From the NCBI RefSeq assembly GCF_001949145.1, contig NW_019091376.1, forward strand, positions 185,867-249,866: a stretch of 64,000 bases of DNA, given 5' to 3'. This stretch comes from Acanthaster planci. Lineage: Eukaryota > Echinodermata > Asteroidea > Valvatida > Acanthasteridae. Each line of letters starts with the position of its first letter. The stretch's first letter is position 1. A model generated the notes under the pieces. The model did no database searches and was not told where the DNA came from. It saw only the letters and a program-made list of their open reading frames with translations. The position numbers and the translations under genes were made by a program. This document shows, one piece after another, positions 23,811 through 35,200 of this stretch.

Positions 23811-25489
23811 GTAATGAAGACATTTAAACAGTAAGCAGTGTGTACACAACTGGTAAACGATACTTTGTAATCTTTATTCATTTCTTCTACATTAATCACT
23901 TCTGATTACAAAGTTGTCAAAAGTTGAAATAGGAGGTAGTGGCTCTGTTCAATAGCGCCACCACTTATTAGGTTGTAAAGTTTGGCAACGCCACCACTCG
24001 TTAGACTTAAGCTTTATTCACCCCAGACTGCAGGTAGTTGTATCAAATCGACAATCTAATCATTTAGATTCTTCCATTTTAAGCTGGCGTGACTACCTTT
24101 GAAAGTGCTGCTCTGCAGCATTTTTTGTAAATATGAAGTGATGCGTAAGATAGTATTCCAGCCGTTGGCCGATGTAATGAATATGCATTCTTCATTTGTG
24201 ATAAATGGATTTGATTTGTTTATTTTGATATTTTGTTTGCCCGCTTCATGGAGTTCAGTTGCTTTAATCATTGCATGCATGGTGCTGTGTTTTCAAGCAT
24301 TAAGTTTTGCATGCGCATGCCTTTTCCCCACTTGAATGTGTCTTTGTGCAAGTGGTGCTATGATGTGTGACTTGTGTATGTTGCCTTAAATTTCTATGTT
24401 TGATGAATCCACTGTGTAAGTACGTGTACATGTAACTTCAACTTATTTGTGTGTACGTATTTGTCTATCAGAATCTCGTGTATGGGAAGCAGTTCAACTA
24501 ACTCAACAAACCGTGGTTTTCGATTTTCTGTAGATTAAACAAAAGATTAGGTGAAGTATCGGAAGGACGGATTGAGAAATTCATTTTGAGCTCTTTCCTG
24601 GAGTTCTTTTACATTGAGTGTGTTGCTACAAGTCTTTCCAACGGGCAGATCACTGTTTCACTTCAGCACACAAGTTTAAAATATTATTTGTGGTTTCATA
24701 GACCTGTGCATCTCACTGTTATAAGAGCTTAAATGTCGGCCGAGATCTTTCTATGCCCACAAAGGGGCCGTCTGTGAAGTACGTCACTCAGAATGTCGAC
24801 GTTTTACGCACCTGTTCTCCGTATGCGCGGCACAAGCTGTGGTTCCGAACCCCCCCCCTTACATGCGCATTTGGGGGTGGCCATTGTAGGGATGAGACCT
24901 AACTGGGGATTGACAGCGTTGTTTTTGGACCTGCTACGGATGGATATGCAAAATGTGACGACGCACGCCCCTACACGAACGCGCTTTTTTTCTTTTTACA
25001 ACTGTCTGGGGAAATACAATGTACTTTCCTGTAAAATACGGTTTTATTGCCAGTCTCGAGAGAGAGAGGAACCCAGAAGCTTCCCCTGTTAAAACGTCGA
25101 ACTTCGCTTCCCTATATAGCCCTTTGATAAATATCGTCCTGAGCAACGATTATAGCCTTTCGTCAAGTTTTGCGCCCCCCCCCATGCGCAAGCAAGGTGC
25201 ACATGGTGTACAAAACCCAATTGTACTCATTTTATGGACGGCCCCAAATTTAAAGAGGTCTGGCTTCCACAACATTCTGACGACCTGGCGTTTTGGTTAT
25301 CTATACATACGTGACTGGTGTCTGAGTAAAGACTGTTAATTACAGATTTGTGCTTTGTCTTGAGCCACCAAGTGAAGCTTGAGCAATTTGCCAGGAAATA
25401 CACATCCTTGTGTTCCCACCACTGTTGCATTGTGAGCCATTCTTTGTACAAAAGTTTGGGTGTGACTGTAAGCCGTCGGAGCTCTGAGT

Positions 25490-25625
25490 GTTGCGTCCAA
25501 ATTACTTGGCTTCGGCTTGAATATAACGTGTGAGTATATGAGAAATGAAGGAAGACACGAGCAAGCGGCTTCCGTAGATTCATTTGTCATCTCCAATCGT
25601 AGCCAAGTAATTCACGGACACGGGC
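25490..25625. mobile_element. Short TIR element (second CCAAGTGATTC-type copy)
   Basis: The left arm 25490-25520 holds CCAAATTACTTGGCTTCGGC. The right arm 25598-25625 holds the complementary CGTAGCCAAGTAATTCACGG. It resembles 13299-13424 in arm sequence and total length. Confidence 0.5.
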
Positions 25626-25712
25626 TATGGCTCATGTCTGGACTGTGTGTGTGGCGCCCCCTTGTTTGCCTTAATCATTGGGGTAGGTAATGCTCAGGGG
25701 GACGCATAGGTC

Positions 25713-26158
25713 GAGTTCGGGCGGCCTGTTTTTGACACGGGTTTCTTGTTCTCGCGCTCGAACGGTGGGAACACGACTCAAGAACACTGTTCTGGGAACA
25801 GGATCACACACCACCTCCTCGTCAGGGTTTTACAGGAACACACGGAAAAACTCGTGAGGTTTGATTTTTGAACAGCTGCAAAAAGTAGAGAGATGGCTTC
25901 CAAAGCCATAGACCATGTAGACAATGGGAAGTTTTGCAAAATTAATATTATTTTCCGAAGCACAGAAATGAATGTTCCTGTTTATATAGAAAAGAATTCA
26001 GCCCATCCAAACCTTAACTCTCGTATAACGTACATGGACGCCTCCATGTTGCATGTTGCTTGTAATAACCGGTTGTTTGTTCTCGGCGTTCGAGCCACCG
26101 ACCCACGAACAAAAAATCGAGCTGTTCGTGAACATACGGGAACAAGCCGCCCGAACTC
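25713..26158. mobile_element. Non-autonomous DNA transposon-like element, about 450 bp
   Basis: The left end GAGTTCGGGCGGCCTGTT (25713-25730) and right end AACAAGCCGCCCGAACTC (26141-26158) are 18-base inverted repeats with one mismatch. A further inner match (GCTCGAACG) lies in each arm. An open frame at 25893-26297 covers the right half but resembles no known protein. No target duplication can be assigned with certainty. Confidence 0.65.
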
Positions 26159-29100
26159 AGCCACAATGTTCAATGACGGCTTCTTAATTGAAGTAGAAAT
26201 GAATCTGGATATTAAGAAAGAGGGGCGGGGCTCCAGTGTTGTTTGTAGCATGTCTTGGATTGCTCCCCAAAAAGACAACCCCAGAGCTGGATATTAAAAC
26301 GAAAATGCATGCGAATGCCAATATACAAACCAAATAAGAAAGAGGTCAAATCTGACGATGACAGCGACCCCTTTCTCCCAGTTCCCTCTCCCTTTACTGC
26401 CCGTCGGCCACGCCCCCTTCCCGTCATGCATCATCATGAACAGCAGTGATTGGATTGTTTCCGCGCCGATTTAATTTTCCTCTTTGTTTTCCCTCCCCCT
26501 TGTCTCCTCCCTTCTACAGTTCTCAAGCTCGGAATTTTTAAGCAATAATCTGGCTACCGGCCACGCCCTCCCCCCGCTTGCTGTGCCGCTGGTATGTAAG
26601 TTTGTGTGGGCCGAAGTATTCGTGCACATGTACACCAAGCATGAAGAATACAAAATAACTGTGCCCTTCCTCTATGGTAAGATTTGAGTGCTCGATTATT
26701 CCGGGCTGTTCACGTCAGTCGAGCAGTAACGTCTTTCGCTTCCAAAGAATGGAACTAGGGGGCCCGACGATTTAGAACGAAAATCACCACAGATTTAAAT
26801 TGAATTGGGTTGAAAAGGAATCACCCCAATCCATGTTAGAGCGAACCCTTATTAATTGGAAAATAAGTTTCACTTCCCATCGTCTTGTCCCCAGTTTCAG
26901 TCAGAGGGAGTGGCGTCCACTCGAATAGAGTGTCGGGGGAATTCACTCTTTGGAGCTAAGAGAACACAAAGCTACTTAGGATCTCCCTTTTCAACACTCG
27001 GCTTTAAACCGGCTTGAGTTTCCATACAGATCTTCTCTTGTCCCAGAGACAGTTTGACAGCTGAAGAGAAGGGGCCCAGGGCTATCAAATTCGATGTATA
27101 CTGTCGTATAAAACGAGCACATTTACCGAACAGAAATCAATAAACCCGAGGTCCACAAAGAGCTATGGCTGGAAGCCGAGGTTGAAAAGGGATGTACGCC
27201 CACTTTATGCTAGTCCGTTGACCAAGCCTTGAACCTGTTGTTGATGTGTTGTCAAATCATTTCGTACTTGATATGGTGTGTGGACACCACTACGTAAGTG
27301 ACGATCGCTTATTTGTCGTCGGTCTAGCGGATTATATCGATCCTGTATCCTGTTATTCGCCCCTCGCTAGGTCTTGACCAATCTGAGGGAAGCAAATTTT
27401 AAAGAATAGTATGTGGTATTGCCAAATGAACTAGACAGAACAGGCATAGGCCTACACGCTTGTTCATAACTTGTATCATAATTTTGCCGGAGAACATGTT
27501 AAAATAATATATTTTCCCCAACTCTCGGTGAGAACTGTATATGCACAATGGTACCGGCCAGTCAACGTTGCACCGGGTTTAAGAAAACAAATGCAAACAA
27601 GTATGTTATTTTTTGCATTTTAAACTTATAGTGTATTTTTGTGGAGTGTATTTTTGTGGAGAATTTTTGTCCGGTCAGGTCATTGACTCGAGCGAAATAG
27701 ATATATGGATATCCTTTAAAAATGTGCAAATAATGTTAATATCTTAATTGAACTTGTCATAACAAGTCTTGTACTGATTTCTTTTTTTAGTCACTTTTCT
27801 CTGAAAACCGTGTTTATTTAGCACAAACACTCAATGAGAGGAGATTGCGTTGGGGCTTAACACAGGGGACTGACCTCGTAAAACAACCCCCCCCCCAAAA
27901 AAATTGCCGATTTCTTGAGTTAATCAGTGTTTCGTAACTGGATGCGTGTAATTTCGAAAAACGCTAACAGAATGCGCCGACCTTGGCAAGAAATATATAT
28001 CGTTGAAACCCCATTTAGTTTCCTGCCCGTGATGTTACTCCCTTGCATGGCAGACTCGATGTAAAGTTGGGCTTATTTCTGAAGTTATGGCCACGATGTT
28101 ATCTGTGAGGAAGTATACGAGTTTCCAGATTTGCAAGATGTGGACAACCAGTGTTATTTGACATTTTGGTTCGCGCGTAACCTGGTCTGTTTTTCCTATT
28201 TTCCTATTTGCATGTCCCTGCTCATAACTCTGTGCATGCGCTTAGTCATGCGCAGTACAACAGATGAGTCCGTTTTCCGTGAGTCCAAGTTTTATACTGT
28301 ATCTTTCCAACCAGTTTTCGTCGCAGAGAAACCTTAATATAGTGTCGTGCTCCCACGTATAGATGTATGATGACATCACAGATGGTTGTATATTAATGTT
28401 AAATAAATATACATGAGACGTGGAGATAATGAATGGCCTCGGTCTTGTAATTTGTAAGAGTGCTCGAGTGAATACAGCTGTTACTTTGCATATTCAACAG
28501 TTGTGACGTTTGGGTTTATAGCTGGAAAGTTGTGATAATAGTATGATAAGAATATCCTAACGTTTTATATTGAGCGAGAGGGCGTCCTTGACGTCTTATT
28601 TATTTTTATTTGCTTTGACATAATAACTATTTCATTTGTACAGGGTGGCCTTATCAGTTACAAAACTGCTTCCCATAAGGGCCCTAATTCGATTTGAAAC
28701 GTAAATCGATTAATGAATGCTAATCTAATATTGTAAAATGTAATGAAATAAACGGGTCAAGTTTAAAATAATTGGAATAAACACTGCAGAGCACAGAACA
28801 CTAGTTGTAGCAATGAAAGGTGAAAGGTAATACATTAAGCGAATAAGTATTACAAAACACTTAACATTCCGTTCGACATTAGTCGCGAATAGTGGAAAAG
28901 GTCACATAAAAACGTAAAACCCACGATCGCAAGAGATATTAAAATAAGATTAATTAAATGAAGTATGTAAATAAAACTTAAGAGTGAAACCAAAAACATT
29001 TCCATAAAGCTAGAAAAACGTGCGGTTTGCAAACTTTCTAAAATTGGGTATTGTAGTAAAAATCGAATGAGTAAAAAAAGAAGATAAAATCAGGCTCTAA

Positions 29101-29262
29101 AGGGGTTGGAGAATGCAATATAAAACAGAAAAATGACAATATTTGAGGAACAGTTAAGCAACAATTACAATAATGTATAAAAGGCTAGAAATAAAATTAG
29201 TTTGAACAAAGTTAAAGACAGTAACAATGAAATTCCAGAGAGAATAGTAATCAAACCTAGGG

Positions 29263-29499
29263 CTAAGACATAAGTTGACCCATGAGGAAAGGCTTTGGGA
29301 TGGCATTCCAATCATTGACAGTGCAAACAAAATATGAATTCATAAAATAATCGGTTCTATCAAAGGGAACCTTGAATTTCAAAGCACAGTCATTTGTAGA
29401 AATTCTGTTTGGAGGACTAAATTTACAAAAGCCACTGGCATCGGTGCACTTCAGCTCGGGGTGTACGGATAGAGGATGATATTGGGGGGGGGGGGTCAT
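29263..29499 (-). pseudogene. LINE reverse-transcriptase C-terminal relic
   Basis: The minus-strand frame reads ...RTDYFMNSYFVCTVNDWNAIP..., the pattern (N-S-[FY]-F-x-x-[RC]-T-[IV]-x-x-W-N-x-[LI]-P) found near the end of ORF2 in many non-LTR retrotransposons (Jockey, CR1 and related clades). It is cut off upstream by a poly-C run (plus-strand poly-G at about 29484) and no catalytic motifs remain. It is a dead 5'-truncated copy. The clade cannot be set from this piece. Confidence 0.6.
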
Positions 29500-30614
29500 T
29501 TAGATTATTCGCGAACATTTCCCCTGCTTGTGTTACCGTCAAAATGGTTTTGTGCGGTCGACACCTAGGGGATCGCTTTTAATTGGAAACAGGGAATCGG
29601 AATAATGTGCCGGGACAAATATATTATTTTTTGCCCCCAATTTATGGGATCTGACTACCCGCAACACGTATATCCAATGATAGGCGTTCCCGTGTCGTAT
29701 CAAATAAAACGGAGCACAGCATTCAGCATTTGTACACCCTCCATCCAACCACTACGTTAAACCTTGCCCTCGTCTCGCAATCAAGCGACGCCATTTCTGA
29801 ATTTTGCTTAATTAAGAGTGGTTGCAGTGTGTCGACATTTGCACTAAAATATGAAATACTATTTGGAGTTATCTTGGCGGCAGCGACCATATGCTCGCTA
29901 CTTCCATTCAGGGTTATGATCACGTGACTGGAGTACCGGGTCCTATTAAATGAACATGTTAGTTCACGGTCTGATTGCGTTTTGGGCCTCAAGCCAACCA
30001 GGTCGCCCTTTTATGAGGCTATCTGCTGTGTTGGCCAGGGCTAGGGAAATTACCGTTTTCTGAATCGGTTCTGCCTGATTTGCAAAAAGTTAAAGATAAG
30101 CCAAATTATGTGCACAATCATTTTTTTTTTCATTGTAGTTTCATTTTGGGGAAACATTCTGAAACATTTGTGATAGTGAAAACAGAGGGCGTCCAATTTC
30201 TCCTACCACAGGACTTTTGACAACAGCATTGTTCGTTACTTTAGAAGTTGGTCACTGCATAGAGCTGTTTTCATCTTTCGTGCCTACGTTCTCCCGTTAA
30301 CTCTTCCTCATACACTGTCATAACTCATTTATCCTCATCCAGTCACTGTTTTCTCGCCAAGTGTGTGTAGGCCTATTGAAAACATGATGGCCGGGACCAG
30401 TGACGAGCAAACACAGTGCCGTTCCTCGCTCCCGCTGGCCCCCGTCACGCCACCTCGGAGTGATTGATGTCCCACGAGTCAATAGCACGAAGCCCGAAAG
30501 GGCCTATTGCAGCCGACTAGAATAAAACACCCGGTCGCCCCCTTGAGTCGCCCTATTATGGTGACGGTACGGCCCTTTTACTTGTGTCAACTTTGCGTCG
30601 GCCGGCACCAGGCT

Positions 30615-30620
30615 TATAAA
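30615..30620 (+). promoter_or_regulatory. TATA box of FoxQ1
   Basis: TATAAA in CpG-rich DNA, 338 bases before the FoxQ1 start codon. It predicts transcription from about 30645 and a 5' UTR of about 310 bases. The strand and distance are plausible, and no transcript data are available here. Confidence 0.55.
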
Positions 30621-30957
30621 TTTGACAGACCGACCGAGGGCGGTTGACTTTGCGTTGTCTCAGCAATCGGGAACTAGCACGAAGCGTCCCACCCTCGGAA
30701 TAGTTCCGTCGACATCGTTATTGCCACCCGCAAAGTGCTAACTGCGGTCGAACCGTTGGCTTTTTGAGACAAGTGGTGAGGATTTTTGTTTAATAGGACG
30801 CTTACGAAGGTTGGGTAGCTTGACTGTCGCTGACCGTCTCAGTCACCCGTTAAGAGGTCCTCAAGTTGAGAGCAACTGGGCATGATGTACTTGCGTCTTT
30901 GTGATGCACTAGCGTGACAGTTTTCCGTCATCTCGCTGGAATCAACATTTCATCAAG

Positions 30958-32127
30958 ATGAATGTCGAAGACATTCACCATCTCTCCTCACCCAGCAGCC
31001 CGGCTGAGACTTGGACCAGTTCGGCCTCGGACTCGCCCTTGTCTCCCGCCGCCTTGAACTACGATCCTTCTGCGCTGGATGAAGCTTGCCGGCTGCAGGA
31101 GAACGGGCCAACAGCCAAGGACTGCGAATCGAAGGCAGGCAAAGGGAAACCAACGTACCACCGCCACCCGAAGCCACCCTACTCCTACATCGCCCTGATT
31201 GCCATGGCCATCCGCGACTCGCCCGCGGGCAGACTCACTTTGGCCGAGATCAACGAGTACCTGATGAAGAAGTTCGCTTTCTTCAGGGGGCCCTACACCG
31301 GCTGGAGAAACTCGGTTCGCCACAACCTGTCCCTGAATGAGTGCTTCGTCAAGATTTTGCGGGACCCGGCCCGCCCCTGGGGCAAAGACAACTACTGGAC
31401 TATCAACGAGGACAGTGAGTACACCTTCGCGGACGGCGTCTTCCGACGGCGCCGCAAGCGTATTGCTCGGAGCACTGAACGGGAGACCACCGAGCAGAAG
31501 CAGCAGAACAGCCGAGTACAGTCGGGCGCTGCTGTCAATAAGCCGCGGTCCAAATTTACTGGTCCGTTCAGTATCGATAGTATACTGGGCTTTACGGAAA
31601 GCGACCGAAACCCCATCGATCAGAGAAGCAATGATCACGGCAATCAGAGTTCGGTTTCATCCAAACTTTGCACACCACCGACCCAGTCATCACCTGAGCA
31701 AATGGCTTCGCCCAAGTACCCCGTAAGCAAGGTGCCAACGAATCCAAGAGGCACCTACATGGTCTACTCTACCCCCCGAGGAGTGCCCATTGCCTGGGTG
31801 CCACAGATTCCAAAGTACTGTCCCTTCCCGTTACTTGGCGATGTGCCGTTCCCTCACTCCACCCTGCCCGTCAAGATGGCCGAAATCTTCCACCATCACC
31901 ACCACCCATACCAGGCACACATCAAGAAGCGAGCAAGAAGCGACCAGGGCTCTGTCAGCGATGAAGCCAGCGCATCGCACGATCCGACCTCTGTCGAAGT
32001 TGTCTGGCCGATGAGACACCTTACTACAGAACAATTCCCCTACCATACACTTCAACCCTCGGTTGCAAAGTGCAGGCAAAGTCAACAGAGGGCGCCAGAA
32101 TTTCACATTGACAGCCTTCTTTCTTGA
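30958..32127 (+). CDS. foxQ1: Forkhead transcription factor FoxQ1
   Basis: A single-exon gene of 389 residues, close to the roughly 400 of vertebrate FOXQ1, which is also intronless. The forkhead domain (about 71-168) starts [20 protein letters not shown] and contains the recognition helix [12 protein letters not shown] (116-127), then PWGKDNYW and the FoxQ1-type ending [15 protein letters not shown]. The last four to six basic residues form wing 2 and a nuclear signal. Downstream, FSIDSIL (204-210) fits the EH1 Groucho-binding motif, and the protein ends FHIDSLLS, a second EH1-like motif. The N-terminus is Ser/Pro-rich. A His run lies at 312-316. The ATG context is TCAAGATGA. In several animals FoxQ1 sits in a FoxC/FoxF/FoxL1/FoxQ1 cluster, but none of the others is in this window. 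It acts in the nucleus as a DNA-binding regulator, probably partly as a repressor. Confidence 0.95.
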   Translation: MNVEDIHHLSSPSSPAETWTSSASDSPLSPAALNYDPSALDEACRLQENGPTAKDCESKAGKGKPTYHRHPKPPYSYIALIAMAIRDSPAGRLTLAEINEYLMKKFAFFRGPYTGWRNSVRHNLSLNECFVKILRDPARPWGKDNYWTINEDSEYTFADGVFRRRRKRIARSTERETTEQKQQNSRVQSGAAVNKPRSKFTGPFSIDSILGFTESDRNPIDQRSNDHGNQSSVSSKLCTPPTQSSPEQMASPKYPVSKVPTNPRGTYMVYSTPRGVPIAWVPQIPKYCPFPLLGDVPFPHSTLPVKMAEIFHHHHHPYQAHIKKRARSDQGSVSDEASASHDPTSVEVVWPMRHLTTEQFPYHTLQPSVAKCRQSQQRAPEFHIDSLLS

Positions 32128-32285
32128 ACTTCACCTTTAAATGCTTGCAAGGCCCAGAGGTGCAATATTGAAATGATTAGATTTGAAACTAGAGACCGTT
32201 GAAGCAGTAGATACTCTTAACATTAAACTAACGAACTTAAACACAGAAGTACTTGCCTATGAAAACATCGGGCATTCTAGTCTCA

Positions 32286-32291
32286 AATAAA
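32286..32291 (+). terminator. FoxQ1 poly(A) signal
   Basis: AATAAA 159 bases after the FoxQ1 stop, followed by T/G-rich sequence. It implies a short 3' UTR of about 180 bases. Confidence 0.7.
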
Positions 32292-35200
32292 GTTGTAGTT
32301 TTGTCGCAGAATCTGTACTCGAAATAATTTCGTGTCACTTCTCATCCTGATTTCTAAGATAATCTCTACTAAAGAGTAGAGGTTATTTTCTAGGATAACC
32401 TTTACAATCACTTTACTTTCATAAAAAGTTAAGATTTTCAAAGCCTAATGCAATATTTCAAAAATTTGAACTAATTATGAAGTTTGCAACGAACACAGAT
32501 TGAAAATGTACCAACGTGATTTAATATTATTGTGCTGTGCTTTTAGAAATTTCTTTGGTAGACGGGGTTGTACCGTCTTTAGCAATTTTTGTACCTTATT
32601 ATCCCCTTCTGGGGCGTGTTCCTGAGATCCTGACCATAAACATGTTCCTGCTTTGGCCATTGGTGAAACCAAACGAGAACCGACCAAACGAGAACCAAAA
32701 GTTGGAGTTGGTTCAGCGCCGGTTCAAAATGGCGGGAAATGAACAGACAATTTTTGTCGTCTCTCATATAAGTGAATTATACATTCCAATGTTTGCTGGT
32801 TTATGCAGCAAATCAAAAGGGATATTATCTTTCAGAATACGTGAAAAGACAGAGTAGCACTGGTAAGAAACATGTCTAATTCTGAGTGAAAATGACGTTC
32901 ATCAACAAGGTCGTCTGCTTCCTTGGACCTTGTCTATATCGGATGACGTAAGTACATGACGTAAACATCTTCCATTGCGTTTCTATTCAGGTGTCACCAA
33001 GCACACTTTTGTTTACCTGTATGATTTTGTACGCAATGTCTTTTCCTGCAAAAACTTTGTGATGGAGACCGTGATGTTGTCATATCATTATGACAATCAC
33101 TAGGGAAGTGCCGGAAGGGATCTTAAGTCTGAAAATAAGTTTACACGAATGACCATCAAGTGTGCAATTGATCATGTTGTAAGATTACATCTGCTATAAG
33201 TTTTTATGATTAAAATTAAACAGAGGTGCCCAAGGCAATATGTCTGGTTATGCTTCTGTCTGATCTTATTTCAAGGCTTGGAAAAATAGAAAGAATAACT
33301 ACATACATATAAATAGAAAGGGGGACCTCTCTTATAGAGTTGTGATCGCTTTGAAGGTGGAACTGCGGGTTCCATCAGATAAATTTACTTTGTCTGTACA
33401 GTACTGAAAAAAACAAGCACCCGCACAAACACACGGTGGATTAGTTCAGCAATCTTTGGACCAGAGAATCAAACAAAATTTTCAGCCAAGTTTTGAACAG
33501 TTTGCTTTGCGGTCAACGAAGCTCAAAGTGCGCTTAATAAAGACCAAGTAAGGTATAAATCCAGGAAAGGAAAAACACAAAGTAACATGCACGGAAATGT
33601 CAGTGTTACAGTTGCACGTTGATGATACATCCTTTTTACTTTGTCACTCGCTTCAATCGTCTCACCTGCGATGTGATGAATTTTTATACAACGATACAAA
33701 AAGCAGACTGTATTGAAATTTTTGTCGATGCTAGTTGATACTGCCAAATTAGGTTGGACTGAACTCCCTCCAGCTACATGTATAGGCCCCCACAATGTGG
33801 CCGAGCTGCCACGGCTTACAAAGGAGACTGTTTGCCCTACTACCTCGTACCGGGGTGATGAGATACGGAGTTTGGAATCTGCCGACCGATTTTACGTAAT
33901 GAGCTCCGCCCTAACCTTGCATAGTAGCAACCTCCTACCGTGCGCTGCCTCGTCGGTAAACCCGGTTGCCCCTGACTTCTCGGTACGCGCTACTGTCGTG
34001 TTCAGTGTCGGCCGCGGCTGTCACATGAAATGCATGGTGAATGGTACGATGTCCTCTGTAGAAATCACTCATGGACTCTTGTGTTTGTTTGTTTATTTGT
34101 TTGTTTTTAATGGATTGGAATTAATAGTAATTATGCAAGAGAATAACGTGTACCAACAATGCATCAATCAGTACTCAGTGATGCTCCAGGCTGTTAAACA
34201 TTATTACCCCAGCTCACCGGGCCTATAAACATTCTTAAAACCATCTTCCCAGAGAATGAATACACGTAGCCTGTTGCTGCCACATCAGGGCGGAAACGGC
34301 TGACTTCACGGACCATCTTTCCCTCATAGGTGCCGGTGCAACGCCGGTCGGGGAGAGGTAACTGCATGCCATTTGTGTTTTGAGCCGCGTAGTCCCACCG
34401 GCTGGAGTCAATTCACCGGTAGAATCGAACTACAGTTCTCGAAATGGACCAATGACTGTCACGTACAGTTACCATGTGGTTGTTGTCTTGGGAAGGAGTA
34501 TTAATCTTAAGAACAAAAGTCTTGAATTGAAACGCTGCGCTACCCCCCCCCTTCCTGACAGATCTTGGGCCCTGCCTACTCTCATCATAGGGCCTACCCT
34601 CTGTTATGACTCCGGACCAACTGCTATTGTACATGTACATGACACATTTTTTGTTCGCTGTTTACACAGGTCCTTATGCGACTATTACGTGTTGTCGTGG
34701 GCTCCCGACGTGTGCTGTACAAGCATGCATGGGAATTGTCAACCTTGCACCCAGGTAACGGTGCTTTGCGGATCACCGACCCTCGAACGAGCAATCAATA
34801 TACTTGACGTGTTTGCCAATTCCATCTGGTTTACATTGATGAAGTGAAGCGATTGCAGTACTTGAGACGCAGATACCAAACTCCTCAAGTGACGTTAGAA
34901 GAAGCCCCGAATCAACTCTTTAATGTGACTTCGATTTAGATTCAATACAGAGAGCCCCAAACGCGGCAGTAACATTTGCATAAAAAGCAACGCGTCTGGT
35001 GTAATCAACCATGCACTTCCCACAAACTGAATTTGTCCAGTTTAAGGAGAATTTTGAGCCTGTCGTTCTAGTGACAGTCCCAAACTCGAAGAAAAAAATC
35101 CGTTAACACATTCGTAGTTCGTGTTCGGAAATTTTGTTTGTTAAGTGATTTACTCATAACTATTTTCAAGTACACAACCCCTGAATATCATCCAGCAGCG

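Larger units (their letters stand above)
23811..30614. other. Intergenic region between NDRG and FoxQ1
   Basis: No supported gene. It contains the TIR elements at 25490-25625 and 25713-26158 and the LINE relic at 29263-29499. GC and CpG content rise from about 30400 towards FoxQ1. Confidence 0.65.

Noticed and set aside
25893-26297. A 134-codon open frame across the right end of a TIR element
   Set aside because: It crosses the element boundary and has no transposase motif.
30487-30512. GCCC-GAAA-GGGC mini-hairpin upstream of FoxQ1
   Set aside because: A four-base stem is expected by chance in GC-rich DNA, and it lies before the predicted transcription start.
30988-31638. A 216-codon open frame on the minus strand opposite FoxQ1
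   Set aside because: It is the GC-rich shadow of the forkhead coding frame. It has no family resemblance.
33713-34228. A 171-codon plus-strand open frame
   Set aside because: No domain, no homologous pattern, and composition like the surrounding DNA. It is isolated between genes.
34380-34847. A 155-codon plus-strand open frame
   Set aside because: No recognisable motif and no codon-use or splice support.
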